Assembly: GCA_902629125.1 (NCBI GenBank)
Contig: CACOPQ010000007.1
Span: forward strand, 1 to 64,000
DNA length: 64,000 nt
Reading direction: 5' to 3'
Source of the DNA: an uncultured Alphaproteobacteria bacterium
Lineage (GTDB): Bacteria; Pseudomonadota; Alphaproteobacteria; Thalassobaculales; Thalassobaculaceae
The notes under the pieces were generated by a model. The model was not told the DNA's origin. It was given only the letters and a program-made list of their open reading frames with translations, and did no database searches. Each line of letters begins with the position of its first letter. The stretch's first letter is position 1. A program made the position numbers and the translations under genes. Positions 36,197 through 46,380 of this stretch are shown here, piece after piece.

Positions 36197-37114
36197 ATGT
36201 CAACTTCTTTTCGTGGTATATTTCCCATTGTGCCGACGCCTTTCGACGAAGATGGGTCGCTAGATTTAGATAGTCAGAAACGAGTGCTAGATTGCATGAT
36301 TGATCAGGGGGTAGACGGGCTGTGTATATTGGCGAATTATTCTGAGCAATTTCTTTTGTCAGATGAAGAAAGAGCAATACTTCAGGAGCTATGCATAAGT
36401 CATGTGAATGGAAGGGTGCCAGTTATTGCAACTTGTAGTCATTTTAGCACGCGGATAGCCGTTGCTAGATGCCAGCTTGCAGAAGAGCAAGGTGCTGCTA
36501 TGGTCATGATGATGCCGCCTTATCATGGTTCTCTTTTGAAAGCAAATGATCAGGGGATTTACGAGCATTTCGAAGCGCTCTCAACGGCCCTGAATATTCC
36601 AATTATGATCCAGGATGCGCCTTTGAGTGGTGTTACGCTTTCTGTGCCTCTACTAGCCCGACTGGCAAAGGACTTTCCTCTGGTTTCGTATTTTAAAATA
36701 GAGACGCCTGGAACTGCGGAGAAACTCAAGGCGTTGATAGGAGCTGCTGGCAAATATATTGACGGTCCGTTCGATGGAGAAGAGGGTATAACCTTGTTCG
36801 CAGATCTCGAGGCTGGAGCAACGGGCACGATGACAAGTGCATTAGCATCTGAGCAAATTAGGCCAATTGTAATTGACTACCTTGAAGGAAAGATAAAAGT
36901 TGCTGAACAACAATACAAAAAAGTGCTTCCCTTAATTAATTTAGAAAATCAGCAATGTGGCCTGCGCGCTTGTAAAACTGTCTTCAAAGAAGGGGGCGTT
37001 ATAAAATCTGATAAGGTTCGGCACCCACTTGAACCCCTGCCAATGGCAACTCGGGCCACCCTGCTAAAAATGGCTAGAGAAATGGAGTTGCTAGCCATAA
37101 GATGGGGTATTTGA
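36197..37114 (+). CDS. Dihydrodipicolinate synthase (DapA) family aldolase/lyase
   Basis: This 305-residue TIM-barrel Schiff-base aldolase family protein starts FRGIFPIVPTPFDEDGSL. In place of the standard GTTGE motif it has LANYSEQFLLSDEER, so it is not a lysine-biosynthesis DapA. The Schiff-base Lys is in LVSYFKIETPGT and the catalytic region before it is PIMIQDAPLSGVTL. GGGAG precedes the ATG. It heads an apparent three-gene operon (DapA-like, MetE-like, CMD-like) and is likely an aldolase or hydratase of a sugar acid or similar compound. The substrate is unknown. Confidence 0.88.
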   Translation: MSTSFRGIFPIVPTPFDEDGSLDLDSQKRVLDCMIDQGVDGLCILANYSEQFLLSDEERAILQELCISHVNGRVPVIATCSHFSTRIAVARCQLAEEQGAAMVMMMPPYHGSLLKANDQGIYEHFEALSTALNIPIMIQDAPLSGVTLSVPLLARLAKDFPLVSYFKIETPGTAEKLKALIGAAGKYIDGPFDGEEGITLFADLEAGATGTMTSALASEQIRPIVIDYLEGKIKVAEQQYKKVLPLINLENQQCGLRACKTVFKEGGVIKSDKVRHPLEPLPMATRATLLKMAREMELLAIRWGI

Positions 37115-37132
37115 TCAAGTTAATTAATGTAA

Positions 37133-38305
37133 ATGAAGTTATCCAAGAATAATAGCAGAAGAATACTTACTACTCATGCGGGAAGCCTACCAAGATCAAG
37201 GTCATTGGTGGAACTCTATTCGGACAAAACATTAGGTAAAGAAATAGACACCTTAAAATTAAGCGCCGAGATTACTGCAGCCACTTCATCGGTAGTCAAC
37301 AAACAAGCTGAAGTTGGAATAGATATACCGAGTAATGGAGAGCAATCGAGAGAAGCATTTTTTCTGTATGTGCAGAACCGCATGACTGGATTTGGTAAGA
37401 CATGGTCTAGACCAGCGGGTAATGAATTATTAAATTATCCAGAATTCAAATTATCTCGTGAAAAAGTTTTGAATAAAAAGATAGCGGTCAGTAATTTTAA
37501 ACCTCCTATGGCTATTGGGGAAGTTAATTATGGCGATACAAATGCCAACGAGGATGAAATAAATCTATTTCTTAAAACATTAAAGTTTCACGATACCAAA
37601 TTTACGGATGCTTTTATAACGGCGCCATCACCTGGCATAATAGTACGTGCTATGAAAAACAGGTTTTATCCAAATCAAGATGAGTATTTGAGTGCTGTAG
37701 CAGAAGCATTAACTTATGAATACAAGTCAGCTATTGAAGCTGGACTAATACTTCAAATTGACGCCCCAGATTTAGCGTTGGAACGGCATATATCTTTCCA
37801 TGATAGACCATTGTCAGAATTTCTGACGTTTGTTGACAGCGTTATCACTTTAATCAACAAAAGTATAGCGGGACTCCCAAAAGAGCGTATTCGTCTTCAT
37901 GTATGCTATGGAAACTACGAATCCCCACATGATCAAGATGTTCCTCTCGAAATAATATTGCCTCATCTATTTGAGGCCAATGTCAGCGGCTTTTTGTTTC
38001 CGTTTGCAAATCCTCGGCATCAACACGAGTTAAAGTTGTTTAAAAAATATAAGTTAAAACCAGAACAATATTTAATTGTTGGGGCAATAGAAACGTTATC
38101 TGCCTTTGTAGAACACCCAGAGGTAATCGCGGATCGCTTGGAGCTAGCAGCCAATTTTGTTGGCGACCCTCGGCGTATCATGGCAGGCACAGATTGTGGA
38201 TTTGATACGTCAGCAGGGATGGGCAGGCTCACATCGGATGTTGTATGGGCCAAATTGAGATCACTTGCAGAGGGTGCCAAACTTGCCAGCGCTAGGCTTC
38301 TTTAA
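37133..38305 (+). CDS. MetE-like (cobalamin-independent methionine synthase II) protein
   Basis: This 390-residue protein corresponds to the C-terminal catalytic barrel of MetE; the N-terminal half is absent, as in the short 'methionine synthase II' family. Zn-ligand candidates are His and Cys in RLHVCYGNYESP and Cys in GTDCGFDTSAGMG. In related proteins a Glu zinc ligand sits just before the ANPRHxHE segment, but here the sequence is GFLFPFANPRHQHEL, with Pro where Glu is expected. The protein may therefore bind metal differently. Start ATG 37133 has no strong Shine-Dalgarno sequence; it lies 18 bases after the DapA-like gene. Confidence 0.82.
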   Translation: MKLSKNNSRRILTTHAGSLPRSRSLVELYSDKTLGKEIDTLKLSAEITAATSSVVNKQAEVGIDIPSNGEQSREAFFLYVQNRMTGFGKTWSRPAGNELLNYPEFKLSREKVLNKKIAVSNFKPPMAIGEVNYGDTNANEDEINLFLKTLKFHDTKFTDAFITAPSPGIIVRAMKNRFYPNQDEYLSAVAEALTYEYKSAIEAGLILQIDAPDLALERHISFHDRPLSEFLTFVDSVITLINKSIAGLPKERIRLHVCYGNYESPHDQDVPLEIILPHLFEANVSGFLFPFANPRHQHELKLFKKYKLKPEQYLIVGAIETLSAFVEHPEVIADRLELAANFVGDPRRIMAGTDCGFDTSAGMGRLTSDVVWAKLRSLAEGAKLASARLL

Positions 38306-38358
38306 TACGTTAAATAAATTAACAGCAGAAAAGAATTTTGTAGAAAGGGTTAGGTTTT

Positions 38359-38667
38359 ATGACAAAACAAACGGTTTATGAATTGGTTCCTCAGCTAGGA
38401 AAATTAAGAGATGAGGTATTGTTTGGTGATGTTTGGGAACAGCCAGAATTATCCAAACGTGATAGAAGCCTGGTGACTTGCTCTGTTCTAGCAGCTTTAT
38501 ACAGAACACCAGAACTTGAGGGACACCTGAAAAGAGCCCTCGATAATGGTGTTACAATAGATGAGTTGAAGGGGATGATTACCCATGTGGCGTTTTATTC
38601 TGGTTGGCCGACAGCGGTTAACGCGGGGCGGGTTTTGCAGAGAATTCTAGAGAAAATTGGGGATTAG
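38359..38667 (+). CDS. Carboxymuconolactone decarboxylase family protein
   Basis: This small CMD/AhpD-like protein of 102 residues is an all-helical oligomer-forming fold. The central RSLVTCSVLAALYRTPELEG with HLKRALDNGVTIDELKGM and HVAFYSGWPTAVNA matches the family, with Cys and His in their usual context. Members include 4-carboxymuconolactone decarboxylase and peroxidase-like proteins. AAAGGG precedes the ATG. It is the last gene of the DapA-like/MetE-like/CMD operon and is tail-to-tail with the Rieske pseudogene. Confidence 0.88.
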   Translation: MTKQTVYELVPQLGKLRDEVLFGDVWEQPELSKRDRSLVTCSVLAALYRTPELEGHLKRALDNGVTIDELKGMITHVAFYSGWPTAVNAGRVLQRILEKIGD

Positions 38668-38673
38668 CAAACT

Positions 38674-39715
38674 TTAATAGCTTCTTTGTCTGTGTTTGTT
38701 TAACTCATTTTCAATCATACGTTTTATTCTAAGTCTATATACATTTGGCGCCTTATCCATAGCCAAGCTAATTGTTTGTTGGTTAGACGGCCTCAAATTC
38801 TCTTGCTGCATAGCTTCCAGTACCGCTTTGTCTTCATCGAATGCTAACCGAAACATCTCGTCCATTTCCCCGCTCACTTCTTCATCGTCTATTTCTATAT
38901 TACGAAGGTGCATCCAACAGTCAATGCACTCTGTTTCCGATAAAGACGTCAAAAAATACACGGTGAATACACGAACTCCTCTATGCCTTTCGTCCTCTTT
39001 TAAATTGCAGCTTGTGTTCGCACTTCCGAAATCAATTATTACAATGCTTGGCATGTAAAGATAGTAGTGATGCCACCTGTCAACGTTGCCCGAGAAATTT
39101 CCCGATGGTTTAAAAAAGCCAACGGGGCGCATTTCTGATCCATCTCCAGGCTTTTAACCCTTCACCTGACACGTCGGTCTTAACCGTGACGTCTTCGCTT
39201 TCAGGATTTCCTTATGTTGTCGGATGAACAAAACTTACGTTTGCAGGATCTACTTGATTTTTAGCGATATTTAAATAATTAGATTGAAAATATAAAGCGT
39301 CTCCTTGGTGTGCTTTCTACTTGGTATTATCAAATTTTTCCAAGTGAAAAATTTCATTTTTATGGGCCTTATCAGGAGGTCCCATCCAAATCCAGGCAAT
39401 ATCGTTTTTTTCTTGTACCGGAAATGTCCTAACCGCAGCCGACCTTGGAATGCTGTCTTGACGAGGTATTCTTAAACAATGACCTTCCGGATTAAAAGTC
39501 ATGCTATTGTAGCCATACTGGATATTGTTATCTACTAGCCGCACCATAGAAAGCGGAAGTAATCTGTGTGGTCAACGATCGTGGAGAGCTACTATCTTTC
39601 CTGATCCAGTTCGGTATAACGCAATGTTTTCATTCATGATTGTGACCCGCATAATGCTGCGACTAAATTCATTGGACCACCTAGCTACATAACACGCATG
39701 GCGAACGAATTTCAT
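38674..39715 (-). pseudogene. Rieske oxygenase (vanillate demethylase VanA-like), decayed
   Basis: A VanA-type large subunit can be read from an intact start (ATG at 39715 behind GGGGGAG) but is broken in several ways. The first Rieske Cys is a stop (DR*PHRLLPLS, TGA at 39572-39574), and the second cluster motif is IQYGYNSMTF instead of a CxYHG form. Further in-frame stops lie at 39317-39319 (TAG) and 39212-39214 (TAA), and a frameshift near 39130 precedes VDRWHHYYLY. The iron-ligand region reads DPANVSFVHPTT, with Asn for one His. The C-terminal part (38674-39132) is still a single open frame. Several independent lesions make sequencing error unlikely. Confidence 0.88.
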
Positions 39716-39834
39716 GGTTTGACTCCCCCTAAACTTGAGCATAGCTTATTTTTTACTTTGATTCATAGATTCTAAAAATTTAGTTATAGTCCCTTGCGAG
39801 ATTTTATAAAACAAGCGGATAGGTGGAGTACTAA

Positions 39835-40686
39835 ATGGAAGAGCTAGCGACTGGTTTTGGATTAGTAGAAGGCCCAACTTGGGTAAAAGACAAGGGTTTG
39901 CTCTTCAGTGATGTTATCAGAGGAGGAGTTTACCTGCTTGACGCTTCAAATAATATTTCGACAATTGTAGAGCATCGGCGGGGGATAGGTGGTATCGCCA
40001 TACATGAGAAAAATGGTTTGATTGTAGGGGGAAGAAATATTTCTTACAAGAGTTTTACTGACGATAAGACAACCACACTTCTATCCAGTGATGTAACAGA
40101 AGTTGCGTTAGGGTTTAATGATTTAACAACCGACTCAAAGGGAAGAATTTATGTGGGGTCGGTAGCTTTTAAAGTATTTAGTGATGAGGAAATGATTCCA
40201 GGCCATCTCCATGTTATCGATGTTGATGGCAGCGTCCGAACAATCTCGGACGGAGTTATGTTAACTAATGGTCTAGGGTTTTCCCCTGACGGTAAAACAC
40301 TCTACCACTCCGATGCGAGAGATGCAGTGGTGCGTCAGTATGAAGTGAGTTCGGATGGAAGCGTGTCAGATTGGAAACCTTTTGTGAAAACTAATGATGG
40401 TCATCCGGATGGTTTAGCCGTTGCCGAAGATGGCTCTGTTTGGATAGCTATGGCATATGGGTCTAGAGTAGATGTCTTTGAAAGTAACGGTGCGTTTCGG
40501 GCGAGCTTGCCAGTGCCGCTACCAATGGTTACATCTGTATGCTTTGGTGGACCTGATCTAAAGGATCTTTACGTGGTAACTGGCAGTCGCGGCGGTCCGT
40601 CCGATAGTTGTGGTACCATTTTCAGAACACGTGTAGAAGTCCCGGGGTTACCCATAAGCGACGCGAAGGTCTCGCTAGAAGACTAG
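39835..40686 (+). CDS. SMP-30/gluconolactonase/LRE family protein
   Basis: This 283-residue six-bladed propeller lactonase has metal-ligand candidates Glu in LVEGPTWVKDKGLLFSD, Asn in GFNDLTTDSKGRIYVGS, Asn in LTNGLGFSPDGKTLYHSD and Asp in GHPDGLAVAEDGSVW. Members hydrolyse sugar lactones or related esters. AGGTGGAG precedes the ATG. It stands as a single plus-strand gene closed by a terminator. Sequence similarity to the copy at 7725 is limited to the fold, so they probably have different substrates. Confidence 0.88.
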   Translation: MEELATGFGLVEGPTWVKDKGLLFSDVIRGGVYLLDASNNISTIVEHRRGIGGIAIHEKNGLIVGGRNISYKSFTDDKTTTLLSSDVTEVALGFNDLTTDSKGRIYVGSVAFKVFSDEEMIPGHLHVIDVDGSVRTISDGVMLTNGLGFSPDGKTLYHSDARDAVVRQYEVSSDGSVSDWKPFVKTNDGHPDGLAVAEDGSVWIAMAYGSRVDVFESNGAFRASLPVPLPMVTSVCFGGPDLKDLYVVTGSRGGPSDSCGTIFRTRVEVPGLPISDAKVSLED

Positions 40687-40744
40687 GTTAGTTTATTTTG
40701 CGTTAGACAGACATGTAAAACTAAATCGAGCTTTAAAAGTAGAA

Positions 40745-40785
40745 AGCCGCTGAATGAGGGTAGCGGCTCTCTGTATTTTTTTTAT
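40745..40785 (+). terminator. Intrinsic terminator after the SMP-30 gene
   Basis: AGCCGCT (40745-40751) pairs with AGCGGCT (40762-40768), followed after a few bases by a run of eight T residues (40776-40783). It ends the SMP-30 transcript, about 60 bases after the stop codon. Confidence 0.8.
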
Positions 40786-40867
40786 CTTTACTGTACCAGC
40801 CTGAGTGTATCAGCGTGGTGTTTGTTCATATTAAGATGTTTTCTCATTATACCAGATGAGTGATCTG

Positions 40868-43800
40868 CTAACTGCAGCCGCTGGTGCTGCCGCAGGTGTC
40901 ACACTTCATGCACGTTCCATTACGAACAAGCGTAAAGTTTCCACATTCTTGACATGCCTCTCCCTCATAACCTTTTATTCGGGCCTCTCGTATTTGAGCA
41001 AGTTTTTGGTCAACCTCATCCATCACGGTTTCGTTTACGGGCACGCTTGCAGCACTGTCGCTATTCGATGTCGCTAAGCTACCATTATGTGACTGTGATC
41101 CATTACCATTTGCTACTGCTGTGCTGTTTGGCGGTGTTTGTTGTGTGTTTTCTGATAATGAAACTGCTGGGGCGACCCCGTCGGTTCCAGTTGCAGCATT
41201 CATTCCGCCATTAAGTACAACTAAGTTGTTTCGGACATAACCTCTGCTAGCTATTTTGTTAAATTGCTCGACATCGAGTGATTCGCTTGACCCTTCTCCA
41301 ATTGTATCCGGCAGGAGATCATCTTTTTCAGCATGACTTAAGTCATCGCGATCTAGATATGAAATAGCTACTTCCCTAAATAAATAATCGAGTATTGAGG
41401 TGGCCATTTTTATGGCGTCATTGCCAGTGACCATGCCAGAGGGCTCAAAACGTGTGAAAGTGAAAGAGTCTACATATTCCTCTAGGGGCACACCATATTG
41501 CAATCCTATTGATACAGCGATTGCAAAACTATTCATTAGCGATCTGAAGGCAGCACCCTCTTTGTGCATATCTATGAAAATTTCACCGAGGCTGCCATCT
41601 TCATATTCGCCAGTTCTTAAGTAAACCTTGTGGCCGCCTACAACCGCTTTTTGCGTGTAACCCTTTCTACGATGTGGTAATCTGGCGCGCTTAGCTCTCT
41701 GTCGATCTTCTGCTATTTTTTCCACGACCCTTTCAACAATATTTTCTGCAACTGCGGGTGCTTTGGCAGCCACAGGTGCCTCCATAAATTCGTCCAAATC
41801 TTCTTCATCTACGAGGCTGGAAGCAAGTGGCTGGCTGAGTTTAGATCCATCACGGTAGAGTGCATTGGCCTTTATACCAAGTTTCCAAGACAACATGTAT
41901 GCATCGGCACAGTCTTTGACGGTTGCGGCATTGGGCATATTGATAGTTTTAGATATCGCCCCTGATATGAAAGGTTGAGCTGCAGCCATCATGTGGATAT
42001 GGCTTTCCGCCGAGAGATATCGAGTGCCCAGTCGTCCGCATACATTGGCACAGTCAAAAACAGGTAGATGATTTTCTTTGAGGTGTGGTGCGCCTTCCAG
42101 CGTCATTGCTCCACAAACAAAAATATTTGTTTTCTCTATCTGTCCTTTTGAAAATCCAAGGGCGGATAGCATGTCGAAGGAGACGTCATTTAATTGACTA
42201 TCAGTAAACCCTAATTCGTTTATGCAAAAGTCTTCGCCTAGTGTCCATTTATTGAAGGCAAACTTTATGTCGAAGGCATTTGCTATTGCATTTTCAACCA
42301 AATCGATTTGTTCTTTGCTGAAGCCTTTTTTCTCAAGATCTTCCTGCGACAACCCGCTAGAGCCAACGAGTGTTCCATGGCCTACAGCATAACTTACGAT
42401 ATCCTGAATTTGATGCTCGTTATAGCCCAAGTTTGTTAGAGCCTCTGGAACGACTTGATTTATAATTTTAAAATAACCACCCCCGGCTAGTTTCTTAAAC
42501 TTAACTATCGCAAAGTCTGGCTCAATTCCTGTTGTATCGCAGTCCATAACAAGTCCTATTGTTCCTGTCGGTGCTATGACTGTGGCTTGTGCGTTCCTGT
42601 AACCATGTTTTTTTCCAAGATCGAGTGCTTTATCCCAAGCCCTCTTGGCAGCTTCAGTTAAGCCGGCGTCTGGGCAATTTTCTGGATTGAGAGCAACAGG
42701 AAGGACCGTTAAACCTTCATAACCATCTTTTAAACCGTGTGCCGCTCTTCTGTGATTTGCCATAACCCGGAGCATATTTTTAGAATTCTCTTCGTATTTA
42801 CGAAAGGGCCCTAGCTCGCCCGCCATTTCTGCCGATGTTGCGTAAGACACGCCTGTCATAATTGCGGTTATTGCCCCGCAAATCTCCCGACCTTCGTTGC
42901 TATCGTATGAATACCCTGCTGCCATGAGGAGACCGCCAATATTTGCATATCCAAGACCTAGGGTTCTGTAGTCATAAGATCTAACCGCTATTTCTTTGGA
43001 CGGGAATTGGGCCATCATAACCGCTATTTCCAGAGTAACTGTCCACAGTCGAGTTGCGTGTTCAAAGTTTTCTATATCAAATTCACTTTGTTCATCCCTG
43101 AACTTCATAAGATTCATAGAAGCCAGATTGCAAGCAGTATCATCCAAGAACATATACTCGGAACAGGGATTTGACGCATCTATACGTCCACCTTTTGGGC
43201 AAGTGTGCCATTCGTTAATGGTTGTGTCATACTGTAATCCAGGATCGGCACACGCCCAAGCGGCGTGCGAGATCTTATCCCAAAGTTCTCGTGCATCTAG
43301 TGTTTCGCATACTTCGCCATCTGTCCTCTGAACTAAATTCCATTGCCCTCCTCGTTCTACGGCATCTAAAAATTCGTTGCTCACTCGAACCGAGTTGTTT
43401 GAATTCTGTCCCGAAACTGTAAGGTATGCCTCTGAGTCCCAGTCGGTGTCGTATGTTTTAAATTCTATCTCGTTGTAGCCTTGCTCGGCGAACTGTATTA
43501 CTCTTTGAATATAATTTTCGGGTATCATTGCTTTTCGAGCTGCAATGATTGCTTTTTTAAGCGTTCGATTTTCTTTAGGCTTGAACCTTGCTGCGTTATC
43601 TGCTCCATCCCATTCTGTGCAGGCTTTCATCACTGCTGTCATATGGGTACTGGCTAGTTTAGACCCGGCCACGAGTGCAGCTACTTTTTGTTCTTCAACG
43701 ACCTTCCAATCTATGTATTCGGAAATGTCTGGGTGATCTATGTCCACGGTAACCATCTTTGCAGCCCGTCTGGTTGTTCCTCCTGATTTGATTGCTCCAG

Positions 43801-44593
43801 CGGCTCTATCTCCTATTTTCAAAAAACTCATAAGCCCCGACGACTTCCCGCCACCAGATAGCGACTCTCCGGACCCTCTGAGCTTAGAAAAGTTAGATCC
43901 AGTACCTGAGCCGTATTTAAATAATCTCGCTTCACGGACCCAAAGGTCCATAATGCCTCCTTCATTTACCAAATCGTCGTCCACACCTTGGATGAAGCAT
44001 GCATGCGGCTGTGGATGCTCGTAGGCTGATTTTGAGCGTGTTAGTTTACCCGTTTGATAATCTACATAAGAATGACCTTGAGCTGGTCCATCAATCCCGT
44101 ATGCCCAGTGAAGTCCGGTATTGAACCATTGCGGTGAGTTTGGCGCAGCCATCTGCTGGCATAGCATATAGGTCATCTCGTCATAGTAAGCCTTTGCGTC
44201 ATCTTCACTATCGAAATACCCACCTTTCCAGCCCCAATAAGTCCAGGTTCCGGCTAGCCTATGGAAAACTTGTTTTGCGCTAGTTTCGCCTGTGGCTCGT
44301 TCATCTTTTGGTAGTTGGTTAATACTCTCTAAGTCTGCCTCTTGGCGCCATAGCCAGTCAGGAACATTAGCTTCTTCCACGGGTTTACTTTTTGCAGGAA
44401 GACCTGCTTTTCGAAAGTATTTTTGCGCGATGATATCTGATGCAACCTGGGACCATGACGTAGGTACTTCTACGCTATCATTTTTAAAAACCGTCGATCC
44501 ATCTGGATTTCGAATTTCGCTTGTTACAGTATGGAATTCGATTTGTGCATAAGGTCCACCTTCTATTGTTGTGAACCGTCTTTCTATTTTCAT
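40868..44593 (-). CDS. nrdJ: Adenosylcobalamin-dependent ribonucleotide reductase (class II)
   Basis: This 1241-residue class II RNR reduces ribonucleotides through an adenosylcobalamin-generated thiyl radical and needs no oxygen. The active-site region includes [16 protein letters not shown] and [20 protein letters not shown], with [16 protein letters not shown] near the N-terminus. A C-terminal Zn-finger-like end ([19 protein letters not shown], then CGSTSGCS) carries redox Cys residues. It is the long alphaproteobacterial form. GGAG precedes the ATG. No class I genes are seen, so the organism may depend on B12. An NrdR-like site upstream was not convincing. Confidence 0.97.
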   Translation of the reverse strand: MKIERRFTTIEGGPYAQIEFHTVTSEIRNPDGSTVFKNDSVEVPTSWSQVASDIIAQKYFRKAGLPAKSKPVEEANVPDWLWRQEADLESINQLPKDERATGETSAKQVFHRLAGTWTYWGWKGGYFDSEDDAKAYYDEMTYMLCQQMAAPNSPQWFNTGLHWAYGIDGPAQGHSYVDYQTGKLTRSKSAYEHPQPHACFIQGVDDDLVNEGGIMDLWVREARLFKYGSGTGSNFSKLRGSGESLSGGGKSSGLMSFLKIGDRAAGAIKSGGTTRRAAKMVTVDIDHPDISEYIDWKVVEEQKVAALVAGSKLASTHMTAVMKACTEWDGADNAARFKPKENRTLKKAIIAARKAMIPENYIQRVIQFAEQGYNEIEFKTYDTDWDSEAYLTVSGQNSNNSVRVSNEFLDAVERGGQWNLVQRTDGEVCETLDARELWDKISHAAWACADPGLQYDTTINEWHTCPKGGRIDASNPCSEYMFLDDTACNLASMNLMKFRDEQSEFDIENFEHATRLWTVTLEIAVMMAQFPSKEIAVRSYDYRTLGLGYANIGGLLMAAGYSYDSNEGREICGAITAIMTGVSYATSAEMAGELGPFRKYEENSKNMLRVMANHRRAAHGLKDGYEGLTVLPVALNPENCPDAGLTEAAKRAWDKALDLGKKHGYRNAQATVIAPTGTIGLVMDCDTTGIEPDFAIVKFKKLAGGGYFKIINQVVPEALTNLGYNEHQIQDIVSYAVGHGTLVGSSGLSQEDLEKKGFSKEQIDLVENAIANAFDIKFAFNKWTLGEDFCINELGFTDSQLNDVSFDMLSALGFSKGQIEKTNIFVCGAMTLEGAPHLKENHLPVFDCANVCGRLGTRYLSAESHIHMMAAAQPFISGAISKTINMPNAATVKDCADAYMLSWKLGIKANALYRDGSKLSQPLASSLVDEEDLDEFMEAPVAAKAPAVAENIVERVVEKIAEDRQRAKRARLPHRRKGYTQKAVVGGHKVYLRTGEYEDGSLGEIFIDMHKEGAAFRSLMNSFAIAVSIGLQYGVPLEEYVDSFTFTRFEPSGMVTGNDAIKMATSILDYLFREVAISYLDRDDLSHAEKDDLLPDTIGEGSSESLDVEQFNKIASRGYVRNNLVVLNGGMNAATGTDGVAPAVSLSENTQQTPPNSTAVANGNGSQSHNGSLATSNSDSAASVPVNETVMDEVDQKLAQIREARIKGYEGEACQECGNFTLVRNGTCMKCDTCGSTSGCS

Positions 44594-44975
44594 CTAAATT
44601 TTCTCCATTCCAACTGTCTAATTCAATTCCATTTTCGATCTAGTCAAATTTTTTTTCACGCTCTAATTTATTGTTACTTTTACTAATCTTTATTTGCTAT
44701 ATATTTTATTTTTTCTATCGATTATTTGACTTTTTCGATGTTTGCTTAAGTTTCTCGGATATTTACTCGATTTTGTTCTAACCTATGTCTTTGAATGCCG
44801 TAGTATTACTTTGTGTCACGGTTTAAATCTCTTTGATACCACCGTAGACTATTCGCAATAGTTCGAACGCCCAGAATCCCCATTCTGCCAATGAATTCAT
44901 AATAAGGCAATACATTTTGTGGGTAATAATATTTCTTTTACTATATGTGGTGCTGCTAAAAAGAAAACTCGTGGC
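44594..44975. other. Intergenic region upstream of nrdJ
   Basis: This very AT-rich stretch lies between the 3' end of the EamA gene and the start of nrdJ, both on the minus strand. It should hold the nrdJ promoter. I see no cobalamin riboswitch (no B12-box) and no clear ORF; a single TATATA-centred element near 44693 is too weak to call an NrdR box. Confidence 0.4.
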
Positions 44976-45851
44976 TTAATCTCGTCTTGTGTAACTCATT
45001 AGAACTATACCCGAGACCACACCAATAATTCCTAAGGACTGAAGAATTGTTATTGTCTGTCCTAAGACTAAGTATGCGGCTAGAACACTGATAAGAGGTT
45101 CCACATTCATCATTACCGCGGTTCGTGTTGGACCGAGTCGTGCGATGGCTGCATAGCAGCATGTAAGACCAATTGCATGGCATATAGAGTTTGCAAATAA
45201 ACCAGCACCACCTACAAAGTTTTGGGGATGCGTGAGGTCGTCACTGACTATGCTAGATGTGGCATAAGCGAAACAAGGTAACCCGGTTGCGAAAACCGCC
45301 ATAGTCAAGGGAGATAAGTCTTCCGTGAGTGGTTTTGAGACAATAAACGAGGTGGCAACAAACAAACCGGCAGCAAATGCCATAGAAATACCAATCCATT
45401 GCAGCTTATATGTGGTTCCAAGCAGTAAGCAGAGACCGCAGAAAGCAATCATCATGGCTAACACTTTAATCTGGGTAAGTTTATCAATCTTCATTAAGTG
45501 GGAAATAGGTGCAACAACGAGTGGAAATGTGAAGAAGGTTAGGCTGGCTACCGCTACAGGAATATACTTTACGGAACTCATATAGCAAAGCGAGGAAAGT
45601 CCAGTGGAAATGGCTAAAGTTAACAGCCGTGGTAAGTGGGAGGCGTTAGGTCTTGTAACTTGCTTTGCTACGATTGTTACAAAAAGAATCACAACAAACG
45701 TGATTAAAAAGCGATAACTTTGAAGTGAGCTCGGTGTTATAGCGTTGTCAAATGCGAGTTTTGCGAAAGTCGGCGCAGAACCGAAGGCTGTTGCGGATAT
45801 AATCATGAATATAAATCCAGAAACAAGATTTGAATTGCTTAAATACTGTTT
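44976..45851 (-). CDS. EamA/DMT family transporter
   Basis: This inner-membrane protein of about 291 residues has ten hydrophobic segments arranged as two EamA repeats (SGFIFMIISATAFGSAPTFA and GISMAFAAGLFVATSFIVSK). The last helices are MNVEPLISVLAAYLVLGQTI and SLGIIGVVSGIVLMSYTRRD. Family members export or import small metabolites; the substrate is unknown. The frame continues upstream to 46037, but that would overlap the divergent NDUFA12 gene. A TTG at 45851 with AAGG upstream gives the normal family length, so I use it. Confidence 0.82.
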   Translation of the reverse strand, partial: KQYLSNSNLVSGFIFMIISATAFGSAPTFAKLAFDNAITPSSLQSYRFLITFVVILFVTIVAKQVTRPNASHLPRLLTLAISTGLSSLCYMSSVKYIPVAVASLTFFTFPLVVAPISHLMKIDKLTQIKVLAMMIAFCGLCLLLGTTYKLQWIGISMAFAAGLFVATSFIVSKPLTEDLSPLTMAVFATGLPCFAYATSSIVSDDLTHPQNFVGGAGLFANSICHAIGLTCCYAAIARLGPTRTAVMMNVEPLISVLAAYLVLGQTITILQSLGIIGVVSGIVLMSYTRRD

Positions 45852-45946
45852 CAAGGGTTTTTGCCTTATGTTGTTTCCCGTGACTGGACGTATTATACTC
45901 TCAGTGCCATATTGTAATGGATTATAAAATTTAAAAGGGTTCGTAA

Positions 45947-46339
45947 ATGGACGTCCGTACACATTTTTACACGTGGTTATGTGGTCGCCAAGTTGGAACC
46001 TATCGACGTGGTTACAGATATTACGAACACAAGTCAAAAAGATTAGCCAATGGGAAACTAAAACGTGGGATCCTCTCTAAAGAGTTGACCGACGAAACGA
46101 AAGTGCCTCCTAGATGGCATGCTTGGTTGCAGTACAATTTAGAAGAGCTTCCTAGCGGTAGCCACGTTATGGGATATGAATGGCAAAAGTCGCAACTTCC
46201 TAATTTGACTGGGACCAAATACTCATACAGACCACCAGGTCATTTGGCGAGAGGTCTGGGGCCGAGGGTGATTATGAGTCCTGGGAGCAATCCTAATTCA
46301 AAAGGGAGCTTGTTCCTCCGGGAAATCCGATTGCAGTAA
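45947..46339 (+). CDS. NDUFA12-like complex I accessory subunit, tail frameshifted
   Basis: The 130-residue frame matches NDUFA12 (17.2 kDa subunit of NADH:ubiquinone oxidoreductase), an accessory subunit shared by mitochondria and Alphaproteobacteria. VGTYRRGYRYYEHKSKR, TKVPPRWHAWLQYN and LTGTKYSYRPPGH are the family landmarks. The C-terminal motif expected next, GDYESWEQS followed by TAA (46294-46296), is present but in another frame; the annotated frame instead runs on to 46339 with a nonconserved end. A single-base deletion near 46245-46258 would explain it. AAAGGG precedes the ATG. The gene starts the NDUFA12-mlaD-DUF2155 block. Confidence 0.85.
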   Translation: MDVRTHFYTWLCGRQVGTYRRGYRYYEHKSKRLANGKLKRGILSKELTDETKVPPRWHAWLQYNLEELPSGSHVMGYEWQKSQLPNLTGTKYSYRPPGHLARGLGPRVIMSPGSNPNSKGSLFLREIRLQ

Positions 46340-46380
46340 AAAAATATTGGAAAAACTTTAAGTATTGGGGCCGGTATACT

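Noticed and set aside
44693-44708. NrdR box upstream of nrdJ
   Set aside because: Only one TATATA-centred half fits, and NrdR sites normally come as two spaced copies.
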